A stretch of 64,000 nucleotides of DNA, from positions 62,001 through 126,000 of the forward strand of contig CAZSBB010000009.1 of assembly GCA_964605235.1 (NCBI GenBank), written 5' to 3'. Numbering within the stretch: the stretch's first letter is position 1; each line of letters starts with the position of its first letter. Source of the DNA: CAZSBB01 sp964605235 (GTDB taxonomy: Bacteria; Planctomycetota; Phycisphaerae; Phycisphaerales; Phycisphaeraceae). The notes beneath the pieces were generated by a model. It did not search any database and had not been told where the DNA came from. It saw nothing but the letters and a program-made list of their open reading frames with translations. Shown piece after piece: positions 9,331 through 17,206 of this stretch. The translations under genes were made by a program, and so were the position numbers.

Positions 9331-9573
9331 TTAGAACTATCTGCGAAAACCCCGGGAAATACGCAGAATCCCCCGACGCGCGGCACAGAATCCGGCACAG
9401 TTGACGCCCAAACCGCTCCCAAAACGCCCCCCGCCAACCCGCCGGCGACAGGTGAACTCGCCCCCGAGCCGACTACTGGCGCGGCACTGGCTGAGGCATT
9501 GGCGTTGATCGCCCGACTTCCCCTGTCCGACGCCGAACGGGCTGAGGCCGTGCGCCGGCTGCTGGGGGGGTAG
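9316..9573 (+). CDS. Displaced integrase C-terminal coding segment (excised-form tail)
   Basis: An 85-codon open frame starts at the ATG inside the left attachment copy and ends TAG at 9573. It begins MTGLGLELSAKTPGN, sharing MTGLGLE with the end of the integrase encoded 6.4 kb away. A Pro/Thr-rich linker leads to a predicted amphipathic helix, 'LAEALALIARLPLSDAERAEAVRRLLG'-like (about residues 57-85). The frame across the attachment core equals that of the integrase, so recombination between the two copies would fuse this segment to the integrase body (417 + 85 = 502 aa). On its own, in the integrated state, it may be untranslated; the frame extends back to 9289 without a clear ribosome site. 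Confidence 0.55.
   Translation: MTGLGLELSAKTPGNTQNPPTRGTESGTVDAQTAPKTPPANPPATGELAPEPTTGAALAEALALIARLPLSDAERAEAVRRLLGG
9378..9400 (+). repeat. 23-bp repeat shared with the integrase gene
   Basis: Identical to 15633-15655 in the integrase, where it encodes AAQNPAQ. Here the main open frame reads it in another phase, so it may be a relic of an older integrase end. Confidence 0.7.
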
Positions 9574-9829
9574 ATGCACCCGGGGGGGATATGCAGAACT
9601 TTGGGCGGATTGCCTGAAACCGTAGGGTTGAGCCAGACGTAAAATCTCACGGGTTTTCGCGTATCCGGCAGATGGTTCATGAATTGTTGGCTCGCCAATG
9701 ACTTGTGCAAGCGTGAGTGGTACTATCCCGAATCAGGCACTTTCCAGAGCAAGGGGGACGAGTTGTTGCAGCACGACATTTCCAACAACACATGCAAATG
9801 CTGAACCATCACTGGTGAGGGGCGGCGTC
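9574..9829. other. Element left-end intergenic region
   Basis: 256 bp with G-runs at its left edge (around 9564-9590) and GC falling towards the right. No gene is seen. It probably carries the promoter of the gene at 9830, but no consensus boxes were convincing. Confidence 0.4.
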
Positions 9830-10690
9830 ATGTATGCACCTAGCGAACTCATAAAGAGAATTGGGCAATTCATCGTAACCGGCGACCGACTAACCCAAGC
9901 TGCGCGCGATTCAGCCACTGCCTTAATGCATCTAAATGGGTGCATTGACAACGGCATGCAGGATACGCCGACCGCAATAGCCCTATCTCAAGCAGTCAGT
10001 AGTAACTACACATATTTCTGTGACATGCTTGAAGCGATGAAAGGCGACGCCCAAAACCTGAAAAATGCACTTACGGACGAAGGCTTGGACATGCAGAAGT
10101 TTCAGCTAATGTTGAACACTGCCGAGTCTAATCCCAGCGCCGACCGCTTGTCGTCAGCCTGGCTTGACCTGAAATCCGACTTGGATGTGCTTGTCGATGG
10201 TATCCGTAGGCGGTGTCACACACAATTTGCACGCAAACAAAAACCATTGCGAAAAACCTGGTTCAAATATTACCAAGAGCTTGTTGGAATGATTAAGCAT
10301 AAGAGGATTGGACGTTACGTAAGCGACAGGGCAACCGCTGCGATACTCGGATGTTCATTTCCGACCGTGAAGAAGGTCATAAATCCGCCTAAAACAAACG
10401 CGAAATACCAAGCCTTCATCCAGAATAACAACCACATAATCAGCAACTGGCGATGGGGTACTTCAGTGCATCCGCATCGTGGGGGCAAGCAAATGCATAC
10501 TGCTGCGATAGAAGATGTTGACTTCCTTGCCGATGAAGTGGACGCAGAACATGGAAATGAACCTGTTCAAGCCAAAGACATGGAAGCATTACAAGAAAGC
10601 CGACCATCCCGGTCCTTTACTCCCCCCCCTATATCCGATCCTGACAAGGTGTATGCCCCGGCACGACGCAAACGACATGAAAGCATCTGA
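9830..10690 (+). CDS. Unknown protein of the element (possible cargo), lower GC
   Basis: 286 aa from the ATG at 9830, preceded by GAGGGG. The N-terminal two-thirds are predicted helical (MYAPSELIKRIGQFIVTGD ...). Around residues 164-185, 'SDRATAAILGCSFPTVKKVI' looks like a helix-turn-helix. The C-terminal 60 residues are acidic and then Pro/Arg-rich, probably disordered. Base composition is clearly lower in GC than all neighbours and codon use is mixed (many AAA, AAT, ATA), which suggests a separate origin from the rest of the element. No family is recognised. It could be a regulator or an accessory (for example defence) gene; neither is shown. Confidence 0.68.
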   Translation: MYAPSELIKRIGQFIVTGDRLTQAARDSATALMHLNGCIDNGMQDTPTAIALSQAVSSNYTYFCDMLEAMKGDAQNLKNALTDEGLDMQKFQLMLNTAESNPSADRLSSAWLDLKSDLDVLVDGIRRRCHTQFARKQKPLRKTWFKYYQELVGMIKHKRIGRYVSDRATAAILGCSFPTVKKVINPPKTNAKYQAFIQNNNHIISNWRWGTSVHPHRGGKQMHTAAIEDVDFLADEVDAEHGNEPVQAKDMEALQESRPSRSFTPPPISDPDKVYAPARRKRHESI

Positions 10691-10821
10691 AACGAGCGCT
10701 AATACGCGCGCCAAATTATTAATAAACACATATAAATCAATGGTTTGCGTCACGATCGCGAGCGCCGAGCCTGTAGATAGAGGGCAGCATGGTGCAGCCC
10801 TGCATATCGAAAGGTTCGGAA

Positions 10822-11046
10822 ATGTCGTTGACGGAAGCAAAGCTATGGACCCCGGGGCGAATCGCCTCAGAACTCGGTGAGCCGTTGCATCGAGTGCACT
10901 ACGTACTGAGGACGCGCGAACACATCAAGCCACGTGCAAGAGCGGGATTGCTGCGGCTGTACCGCAGTGAAGCGATCGCACTTGTACGGCACGAACTGAA
11001 CGCCATCGACGCGCGCCGCGCAGCCTGCAAAGGGGGTGTGCGGTGA
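10822..11046 (+). CDS. Small MerR/excisionase-like DNA-binding protein
   Basis: 74 aa; the ATG at 10822 follows GAAAGG. 'LWTPGRIASELGEPLHRVHYVLRTREHIKPRARAG' (split here over helix, turn, helix and wing) matches the N-terminal winged helix-turn-helix of MerR-like or excisionase proteins. It overlaps the next gene by one base (TGATG). Likely a directionality factor or regulator of the element. The 130 bp upstream contain an AT-rich tract (about 10713-10740), unusual here, which may be a promoter or replication origin. Confidence 0.72.
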   Translation: MSLTEAKLWTPGRIASELGEPLHRVHYVLRTREHIKPRARAGLLRLYRSEAIALVRHELNAIDARRAACKGGVR

Positions 11047-11267
11047 TGACCAATCAACATGATCCCCGACCGCTGGCCCTGCGGCCACGTGAGGCCGCTC
11101 AAGCCCTGGGCATCAGCGAACGCACGTTATGGGCATGGACACAAGCCGGCGACGTTCCGCATATCCGGCGGGGGCGAACCGTGCTGTATCCCGTAGCGGC
11201 CCTGAGCCGGTGGCTGGACCAGCTACAAACGCACGCTGGCGTAGTCCGGGAAGGGGGTGCGGCATGA
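11046..11267 (+). CDS. Excisionase-like helix-turn-helix protein
   Basis: 73 aa from the ATG at 11046; a GTG one codon earlier is possible, and the GGGGG-type ribosome site suits either. 'LALRPREAAQALGISERTLW' followed by 'VPHIRRGRTVLYPVAALSRW' is the classic HTH_17 excisionase/AlpA-like layout: helix-turn-helix, Arg-rich wing, then Leu/Trp helix. It overlaps the primase-helicase start by four bases (ATGA), indicating translational coupling. Probable role: excision together with the integrase, or control of element genes. Confidence 0.82.
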   Translation: MTNQHDPRPLALRPREAAQALGISERTLWAWTQAGDVPHIRRGRTVLYPVAALSRWLDQLQTHAGVVREGGAA

Positions 11268-13918
11268 CTAACTGGACCCCAGTAACCAAGGCCAATCCCT
11301 GCCCCGCCTGCGGCAAATCTGACTGGTGCGCCTGGACCCCCGACGGGCAAATCCTGCGGTGCATGCGCGGCGGCGCAACGCCCAGCGGCATGCGCCAGAT
11401 GAGCACAGATGCCGAGGGCGGTACGCGCTTCGCATTCGATGACGACAACCGCGCGCCCCATCGGACCAATCGTCCCCAGCCTAAACCGCCCACCAGCGCA
11501 AACGCCGACTGGTCGGCAACGGTGGAACGCCTGCGGGTGCAGATAACCCCCCAACGCCTAGAAGCCCTAGCAAAGGCTACAGGCGTTCCCGCTGATGCAT
11601 GGGCGAAACTGACCCCCGGTTGGGCAGGGAATGCCGACCTGCGGGCAATGCACGCCAGCGGCGCGGGCTGGATGGACAACTACCCCGCCTTTGCCTGGGC
11701 AACCACTGAGCATCGCGGCGACGGCCGGGTGGTGGGCGTCAGTCTCCGCGCCGAGGATGGCCGCAAGGGAGCGCCCGCAGGCTCGGCCGGCGCGAAACGG
11801 GGCATTGTGCTGCCCGTAGACCTTCACAACCTGCCCGACCCGGTGCTGATCGTGGAGGGTGCATCCGACGTGGCCGCGTGCTGTGCCCTGGGATTGGCGG
11901 CAGTGGGCCGACCGAGCAACCGCGCCGGCGCTGCCGACTTGTCGGACCTGCTGGACGGTCGGGACGTGCTGGTGGTCGGCGAGCGCGACGGCAAGGACAG
12001 CGGCGCATGGCCGGGGCGAGACGGCGCGAAAGCCATCGCGGCGCAACTGGCGAGCCGATGGAATGCGCCGGTACGGTGGACCCTGCCGCCGGCGGATACC
12101 AAGGACGTGCGCGCCTGGCTACAGGCGCGGTCGGCAGATGGGTTGAACCTGTCGGACCCGGCTGCCTGCCGCGCCGCCGGCGCTGAACTGCGGTCGGCGC
12201 TCGAGCAAAACGCCAAGCCGATCAAGCCGGCCAAGCGTTCACAGGCCGACGCACTGGTGGACTTGGCGCTTGAACGTTTCCGCCTGGGTGTGACGGAAAC
12301 GGGCGACACGTTCGCGGTGGCGCACGAGGGGCCGAAGGTGGCGAAGCTGTTTCGCGGTGGTCGGGATGCGCTGCGGGCGGCGCTCGCCAAGGCATACCGG
12401 GAAACCATCGGCAAGACGCCCACGGCAACGGCACTGGCCGACGCGCTGACGACCCTGGAAGGCATGGCGCTGGATTGTGCGCCGGAGCCGGTGGCGCTGC
12501 GCGTAGCCCAATTGACCGATGCGAACCTGCCCTGCGCTGTTGAGCCGGCGGCGCTGGTGCTCGACCTGGGCGACACCAGCGGGCGCGCGTTGGTGATTCA
12601 TCCGTCCCGCTGGGAGCTGGTGGAGCAAGCGCCGATCCTGTTTCGACGAACCGCCCTGACTGCCGCCCTGCCGGAACCTGCGGAACTCGACGACCCGGCA
12701 GCGCTGCTGGGATTGCGTAGCCTGTTGAACGTGTCCGACGACGCCTGGCCGCTGCTGGTTGGCTGGCTGGTGGCGGCGTGGTTCCCCGCGATACCGCACC
12801 CGGTACTGATGCTGGGCGGCGAGCAAGGCACTGGCAAGTCCACGGCGGCGCGGCTGCTGGTCGGGCTGATTGATCCGTCCCCCGCCCCACTGCGCTCCGA
12901 ACCACGCGACATGGATCAATGGGCTATCGCGGCTGCGGGTTCGTGGGTGGTGGTGCTCGACAACGTATCCAGCATCGGTAACTGGTGGTCAGATGCACTG
13001 TGCAAGGCGGTCACAGGCGACGGCTGGGTAAAACGCAAGTTGTATACCGATGACGGGCTGGCGGTGCTGACCTTCCGGCGCTGCATCATGCTGACCAGCA
13101 TTGACGCCGGCGCGCTGCGTGGAGATTTGGGCGACCGGTTGCTGCTGATCGACCTTGAACGCATCGCGGACAAGGCACGGCAGACCGATGCCGCGCTGAT
13201 GCAAGCCTATGAAGCGGACCGTCCCCGCCTGCTGGCGGGACTGCTGTCAGCCATCGCGCGAACCTTGGAGAAACTGCCGGGCGTGCAACTGGACACCATG
13301 CCCCGGATGGCTGACTTTGCCCACGTGCTGGGGGCGTTGGATCGCGCTTGCCCCGAGCTGACCAACGGTCGGGCACTGCCCCTGTTCATCAGCCAACGTC
13401 AACAGATTGCCGATGACGTGGTGGATGCCGATATGGTGGCGGGGGCAATCCGCAACCTGATCGAGCAACGTGGCCGCTGGTCGGGAACATCTGCGGAGTT
13501 GCTGGCGGAACTGACACCCAAAGACGACGATGGCAAGCCGCGCCCGCCCAAGCAATGGCCCCGATCGGCGCGCGGCATGTCGGGGCAGCTCAAGCGGATT
13601 GTTCCTGCCCTGCGCTCCATTGGCATCGAAGTGGAAAACGAGCGCGACAACAGCAAGAACCGAACCCGCCGACTGAGCATTTGGAGACCGGCGGATTCAA
13701 TCGTCCAGACCGTCCGAACGTCCGATGTGCCCCCCGTGGACCCCGGCAACGGCGATCTGTTGCGGACGGTCGAGGCTGACCAACTGTCCGAACCTGCGAT
13801 CAACCGTCCGCACTCAAACCCCGCTGCAGACGCCCCAGCGCCGTTTACGGACGATGCGGACGGTACGGACGATCAATCCCCCGCCTCTTGTCCTGACGTG
13901 GTGGAGGTGCGGCTATGA
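11264..13918 (+). CDS. DNA primase-helicase of the element
   Basis: 884 aa from the ATG at 11264, which overlaps the upstream stop. Domains in order: a zinc finger with Cys13, Cys16, Cys22 and Cys33 (CPACGKSDWC ... C); a Toprim-type region near residues 190-245 (LIVEGASDVAACCALGL, then DVLVVGERDGKD); and a P-loop ATPase with Walker A GEQGTGKST near residue 520 and Walker B WVVVLDNVS near 560. The tail (about the last 80 residues) is low in structure. Such fusions start replication of phages, satellites and plasmids, so the element probably replicates after excision. It overlaps the next gene by four bases. Confidence 0.88.
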   Translation: MTNWTPVTKANPCPACGKSDWCAWTPDGQILRCMRGGATPSGMRQMSTDAEGGTRFAFDDDNRAPHRTNRPQPKPPTSANADWSATVERLRVQITPQRLEALAKATGVPADAWAKLTPGWAGNADLRAMHASGAGWMDNYPAFAWATTEHRGDGRVVGVSLRAEDGRKGAPAGSAGAKRGIVLPVDLHNLPDPVLIVEGASDVAACCALGLAAVGRPSNRAGAADLSDLLDGRDVLVVGERDGKDSGAWPGRDGAKAIAAQLASRWNAPVRWTLPPADTKDVRAWLQARSADGLNLSDPAACRAAGAELRSALEQNAKPIKPAKRSQADALVDLALERFRLGVTETGDTFAVAHEGPKVAKLFRGGRDALRAALAKAYRETIGKTPTATALADALTTLEGMALDCAPEPVALRVAQLTDANLPCAVEPAALVLDLGDTSGRALVIHPSRWELVEQAPILFRRTALTAALPEPAELDDPAALLGLRSLLNVSDDAWPLLVGWLVAAWFPAIPHPVLMLGGEQGTGKSTAARLLVGLIDPSPAPLRSEPRDMDQWAIAAAGSWVVVLDNVSSIGNWWSDALCKAVTGDGWVKRKLYTDDGLAVLTFRRCIMLTSIDAGALRGDLGDRLLLIDLERIADKARQTDAALMQAYEADRPRLLAGLLSAIARTLEKLPGVQLDTMPRMADFAHVLGALDRACPELTNGRALPLFISQRQQIADDVVDADMVAGAIRNLIEQRGRWSGTSAELLAELTPKDDDGKPRPPKQWPRSARGMSGQLKRIVPALRSIGIEVENERDNSKNRTRRLSIWRPADSIVQTVRTSDVPPVDPGNGDLLRTVEADQLSEPAINRPHSNPAADAPAPFTDDADGTDDQSPASCPDVVEVRL

Positions 13919-14286
13919 CCCCGGCAACCCTGTTGGCCGACCTGCAACGGGCAGGCGTGCGGGTGCGAATAGCCGCCGATGATGCCCATGCCCTGGACCT
14001 GGCGGGGCCGCAATCGGTGCTGTCGGTTACCCGACTGGAGGAACTGCGCCAGTGCAAACCGCAACTACTGGCGTTCCTCCGCCGGCGTGCCCTGCGGCAG
14101 CATGTCGCGCAGATGATCCGGCAGACCCGGCGGGTTAATCCCCGCCGGGCTGCCGCCCTGCGGGACGCCTGGCGCGAACGGCTGGCAATCTGCATGATTG
14201 ACGGCGGGTTGTCTGAGCCAGACGCCCTGGGGGTAGCGTTCGCTGACCTACAGAATATGCTTGCCTGTTGGCAAGGTTTACGGTAG
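13915..14286 (+). CDS. TubC-like N-domain small protein of the element
   Basis: 123 aa. The start overlaps the primase stop (ATGA). The first 57 residues (MTPATLLADLQRAGVRVRI ... LEELRQCKPQLLAFLRR) match the TubC N-terminal docking-domain fold, which is frequent as a stand-alone protein in mobile elements. The second half is Arg-rich and helical. The role is unknown; its position after a primase-helicase suggests replication or regulation. Confidence 0.65.
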   Translation: MTPATLLADLQRAGVRVRIAADDAHALDLAGPQSVLSVTRLEELRQCKPQLLAFLRRRALRQHVAQMIRQTRRVNPRRAAALRDAWRERLAICMIDGGLSEPDALGVAFADLQNMLACWQGLR

Positions 14287-14296
14287 GATACCGGGC

Positions 14297-14521
14297 ATGT
14301 CACAAATCCTTGACGCAATACGAGCCGCCCTGGCTGCCAGCGAACAGACGCGCTACCGGATCGCCCAAGAAACAGGCATCGCCGAAAGCGTGCTGTCCCG
14401 ACTGGTGCGCGGGGAGCGCGGTGTATCCATCGAAACCGCCGAAGTACTCGCGGCGTATCTGGGACTGAGCATTACCATCAACCCCGCGCCCAAGCGTGCG
14501 CGGCAGGACAAAGGGAGTTGA
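14297..14521 (+). CDS. Cro/CI-family regulator of the element
   Basis: 74 aa; the ATG at 14297 follows TAGGA. 'RYRIAQETGIAESVLSRLVRG' then 'SIETAEVLAAYLGLSI' is a complete XRE helix-turn-helix domain with no extra domain. It lies three bases upstream of the integrase start region, so it is probably cotranscribed with the integrase and may control the integration/excision balance. Confidence 0.88.
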   Translation: MSQILDAIRAALAASEQTRYRIAQETGIAESVLSRLVRGERGVSIETAEVLAAYLGLSITINPAPKRARQDKGS

Positions 14522-14524
14522 GCA

Positions 14525-15838
14525 ATGGCGACGATTGGCAAGGACGCAAACGGAAGTCGGCGGGTGCTGTTTGTCGCGCCAGACGGCAAACGGAAAACCG
14601 TGCGGCTGGGCAAGTGCAGCCAACGCGACGCGGAACAGGTTTGCCGGCACATTGAGGCGCTGCTGTCGGCGCTGACATCCCGTCAGCCAGTCTTGCAGGA
14701 AACAGCGGCATGGGTGGCTGAGCTGCCGCCCATGCTGCATGACAGGCTGGCCCGGGCGGGACTGGTGCAAGCGCGGGCAAACCAAACCGGCGCGGCGATT
14801 GGCCCGTTCATCGACGCATATATCCAGCGCCGCACCGATCTGAAACCCGGTACGCATATCAATCTGGATCGCGCCCGGCGCGAACTGCGGGCACACTTCG
14901 GCCCTGGGCGCAACATGGCAACCGTTACCCCCGCCGACGCGGACGCCTTCCGCCTGGCGCTACTGGAAAAAGGCTTGGGAGAAAACACGGTGCGGCGTAT
15001 GTGTGGACGCGCTCGCCAATACTTCCGCGCTGCCCTGCGGGCTGAATTGATCCGCCGTAATCCGTTTGACGGCATCAAGACGACCGTGGGGGCGAACCCT
15101 GCGCGGGCGTTCCACGTGACGCCGGCGATGGCGCAAAAGGTGCTGGACGCCTGCCCCGACAACCAGTGGCGTGTGCTGTTCGCCCTGAGCCGCTACGGCG
15201 GGTTGCGCTGCCCATCGGAGCATCTGGCGCTACGCTGGGGCGATATCAATTGGGAACAGGCACGCATGACCATCCACAGCCCCAAGACTGAACACCATGA
15301 CGGGAAAGCCTTCCGGGTAATCCCGATTTTCCCCGAACTGCTGCCCCATCTGGAGACGGCATTTCATGAAGCCGAGCCGGGCAGCGAATACGTCATCACT
15401 CGTTACCGGCAGGCCAACGCCAACCTGCGCACGCAACTGAATCGGATCATCGCCCAAGCGGGTTTGAAACCATGGCCCAAGCTGTTCCAGAATCTGCGGG
15501 CGACGCGGGAAACGGAACTGGCAGAACGCTTCCCCCTGCATGTCGTGTGCGATTGGATCGGCCACAGCCCCAAGGTGGCGCAGAAGCATTACCTGCAGGT
15601 GACAGACGACCATTTCACCTTGGCGAGCCGCAGCGCGGCACAGAATCCGGCACAGCAACGGCACGCGACGGGCCGCAATGCGCCGCAGCAGCAAACCCCG
15701 GAAACAAAAAACCCCGCGAATTGCGGGGGTTTTCTGGTGGGTGCGGCATCTTGCGAGATACCTAACATTAACCGAATGACCGGGCTGGGACTCGAACCCA
15801 GGACCAACGGCTTAAAAGGCCGATGCTCTACCAACTGA
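14525..15838 (+). CDS. Tyrosine integrase; C-terminus encoded by antisense tRNA-Lys
   Basis: 437 aa; the start at 14525 follows AGGGAG. The N-terminal SAM-like core-binding domain covers about residues 80-175. The catalytic domain shows box I Arg in 'YGGLRCPSEHLALRWGD' (about 228), box II Arg in 'NLRATRETEL' (about 325), 'WIGHSPKVAQKHYLQVTD' with the usual His and the nucleophilic Tyr near 355. After about residue 400 the frame crosses the attachment core (15775) and the last 20 codons (MTGLGLEPRTNGLK ...) are the complement of tRNA-Lys. In the excised circle the frame would instead run into the segment at 9316-9573. It is the last gene of the element's rightward run. Confidence 0.93.
   Translation: MATIGKDANGSRRVLFVAPDGKRKTVRLGKCSQRDAEQVCRHIEALLSALTSRQPVLQETAAWVAELPPMLHDRLARAGLVQARANQTGAAIGPFIDAYIQRRTDLKPGTHINLDRARRELRAHFGPGRNMATVTPADADAFRLALLEKGLGENTVRRMCGRARQYFRAALRAELIRRNPFDGIKTTVGANPARAFHVTPAMAQKVLDACPDNQWRVLFALSRYGGLRCPSEHLALRWGDINWEQARMTIHSPKTEHHDGKAFRVIPIFPELLPHLETAFHEAEPGSEYVITRYRQANANLRTQLNRIIAQAGLKPWPKLFQNLRATRETELAERFPLHVVCDWIGHSPKVAQKHYLQVTDDHFTLASRSAAQNPAQQRHATGRNAPQQQTPETKNPANCGGFLVGAASCEIPNINRMTGLGLEPRTNGLKGRCSTN
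15633..15655 (+). repeat. 23-bp repeat, integrase copy
   Basis: Identical to 9378-9400. Encodes AAQNPAQ just after the catalytic domain, a common sequence at this place in related integrases. Confidence 0.7.
15711..15733 (+). terminator. Terminator-like hairpin inside the integrase frame
   Basis: CCCCGC, loop GAATT, GCGGGG, then GTTTTC; A-run on the 5' side, only four T's. It lies before the attachment core and upstream of every in-frame stop of the integrase. Moderate T-tract, so strength is uncertain. Confidence 0.55.
15775..15790. repeat. Right attachment-site copy (tRNA-Lys 3' end)
   Basis: AATGACCGGGCTGGGA. It covers the discriminator base, the 3' acceptor strand and the start of the T-stem of tRNA-Lys. 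Partner of 9315-9330. Confidence 0.88.
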
Positions 15839-15849
15839 GCTACCCGGTC
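15777..15849 (-). tRNA. tRNA-Lys(TTT)
   Basis: 73 nt on the minus strand. Acceptor stem GACCGGG/CCCGGTC, D-arm GCTCAGTTGGTAGAGC, anticodon loop CTTTTAA (anticodon TTT), T-arm with GGTTCGAGTCC, discriminator A. No CCA is encoded. The 3' half overlaps the integrase reading frame on the other strand. Confidence 0.95.
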
Positions 15850-16143
15850 AGGGGCCGCGAACGCATTCCCGGCAACCTGATCCAACCACCTTCCTGCTGG
15901 TAAAAACCAGCATGCTCAGCGGGTGAATCCTGCCGCCGGTCAAGCGACGCAAGCAGAGAAGTTTAGCAACTGGATACTCGGGCTGCCACCCGCTGCCACA
16001 TCGTGTGTTGCTACTCATTAGAACTGTCCCCAGTTCTACTCAATAGAAGTGTCCCCTTGTGCTCCGGTTGCCGTGCTGTCGGTGCATACCGCTCGGTCCA
16101 CCGGAGTCTACCGGCCAGCCGAGTCCATCCTGCACCCTGCGTG
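15850..16143. other. Intergenic region with two small palindromes
   Basis: No gene. It holds TGCTGGTAAAAACCAGCA (15894-15911) and TAGAACTGTCCCCAGTTCTA (16019-16038), the latter followed by a second AGAAGTGTCCCC. The paired GTCCCC motifs may be the end of a lost insertion sequence; this is not established. Confidence 0.5.
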
Positions 16144-16620
16144 GACTGGGGCAAGCGCATATGGATGATCAACCCATGCTGAAGGATCACCGAGCGTCAG
16201 GGCTTGCTGTTGCCTACCTGTTTGCAGTGCATGCTCTTCGCCCCTGATGAGGGCGCAGGCAAGTAGCCACGAGTGGAGCGCAGCGAAACTCGTGGGAAAA
16301 TGCGGGATGGAAACCACTCACCCCGGCAAGGGTGAAGGAAGCTTCCACCGTCCCTCCGGGACGGATCGGAATCAAACGCGATCCTCAACCACGGGTTTCC
16401 CTGCGCTCCACCCATGGCTACAGCCCACGACCCCTGTCAAGGTCGAAAACATCCCCCCCCCGGAAGCCCCCGGTAGCATGTACCCCATGGTCGCCGTGAC
16501 GACTGGTGCGCCACCACAAACCGTCGGGGAGGGATGCTTTCCGGGCGTCATTCACCTGCGGCAGTGCTGCAACCCGTTGCTCACGCGCGGGCGTTGTTGC
16601 CGCAGGACCAGAGGCGCTGG
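16144..16620 (+). repeat. Dispersed intergenic repeat, copy 1
   Basis: About 480 bp, roughly 80% identical by eye to the reverse complement of 59787-60273. It contains hairpin-forming blocks such as CCACGAGT ... ACTCGTGG (16267-16295) and a C-run (around 16452-16461). Its open frames are not conserved as proteins, although related repeats are often annotated as genes. Confidence 0.8.
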
Positions 16621-16703
16621 CCCTGCCGCGTGGACATGCCTGCAGACCACCGTTGGTTTGCGATCGAATCTGACCGCGATATACTGCCACATCTGTGGTT
16701 GAC

Positions 16704-16777
16704 GGGCCGTTGGCGCAGTTGGCTAGCGCGCATCCTTGACATGGATGAGGTCACAGGTTCGAGTCCTGTACGGCCCA
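16704..16777 (+). tRNA. tRNA-Val(GAC)
   Basis: 74 nt. Acceptor GGGCCGT/ACGGCCC, D-arm GCGCAGTTGGCTAGCGC, anticodon stem CATCC/GGATG with loop TTGACAT (anticodon GAC), T-arm ACAGGTTCGAGTCCTGT, discriminator A, no encoded CCA. A truncated integrase abuts and overlaps its 3' end. Confidence 0.95.
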
Positions 16778-17140
16778 TTTTTCCCCTTCTCCCGGCTCAG
16801 CACCGGGATGCACCAAAACGCAACCCTGCGAAATCCCCGCAAAAACGGCACTTGGCCGTTGGGGGGACGTTTGGCTGCGCTTGCCCACCGGCATCTGCTG
16901 CACCGGTTCGTGCACCGGATTCTCCACCGCTGTGCCGAACGCCGCCGCCTGCTTCAAATGCTCGTCGGTCACCTGCAAATAGTGCTCGCGGGCAACTTGC
17001 CTGCTGTTTCCAAGCCACAGCACAACCAGATACTCGGGGAACTCTTGGGCCAACTCGGTTTGGCGCGTGCTCCGCAGGTTCTGCCACAGCTTGGGCCAAC
17101 ACTGGAGACCAGCCCGGCGAATGATCCGTTGAAAGTGTTC
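16751..17140 (-). pseudogene. Truncated tyrosine integrase, C-terminal remnant
   Basis: The recognisable part starts at HFQRIIRRAGLQCWPKLWQN (about 17137) and continues with NLRSTRQTEL, WLGNSRQVAREHYLQVTD (catalytic Tyr kept, His replaced by Asn in GNS) and a degenerate tail. It ends KWAVQDSNL, the complement of the tRNA-Val 3' end. All upstream domains are missing. It is the footprint of a second element of the same integrase family that used the neighbouring tRNA, in the opposite orientation. Confidence 0.82.
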
Positions 17141-17206
17141 ATGCCAACTCAAACGGGAAAGTGGGAGCGCGGAACGGTGTCGCAAGGTCAGCGGGGCAGG
17201 GTTTAC

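Larger units (their letters stand above)
9315..15774. mobile_element. Integrative element in tRNA-Lys, 6.46 kb
   Basis: Bounded by a 16-bp direct repeat, AATGACCGGGCTGGGA, at 9315-9330 and 15775-15790; the right copy is the 3' end of tRNA-Lys. The content is typical of a replicating satellite or integrated plasmid rather than a full phage: excisionase-like DNA-binding proteins, primase-helicase, Cro/CI regulator and tyrosine integrase. There are no capsid, terminase or conjugation genes. The gene run 10822-15838 is compact, with start-stop overlaps. The left part holds one lower-GC gene that may be cargo. Confidence 0.88.

Noticed and set aside
15779..15838. MTGLGLEPRT-type tail as a conserved integrase domain
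   Set aside because: It is the complement of the tRNA-Lys gene, so its recurrence reflects the tRNA, not a protein domain.
16019..16055. Insertion-sequence end suggested by two GTCCCC motifs
   Set aside because: No transposase, second end or target duplication is visible; kept only as a note in the intergenic entry.
16247..16702. Open frame inside the dispersed repeat
   Set aside because: The counterpart repeat does not keep the frame; conservation is at DNA level.
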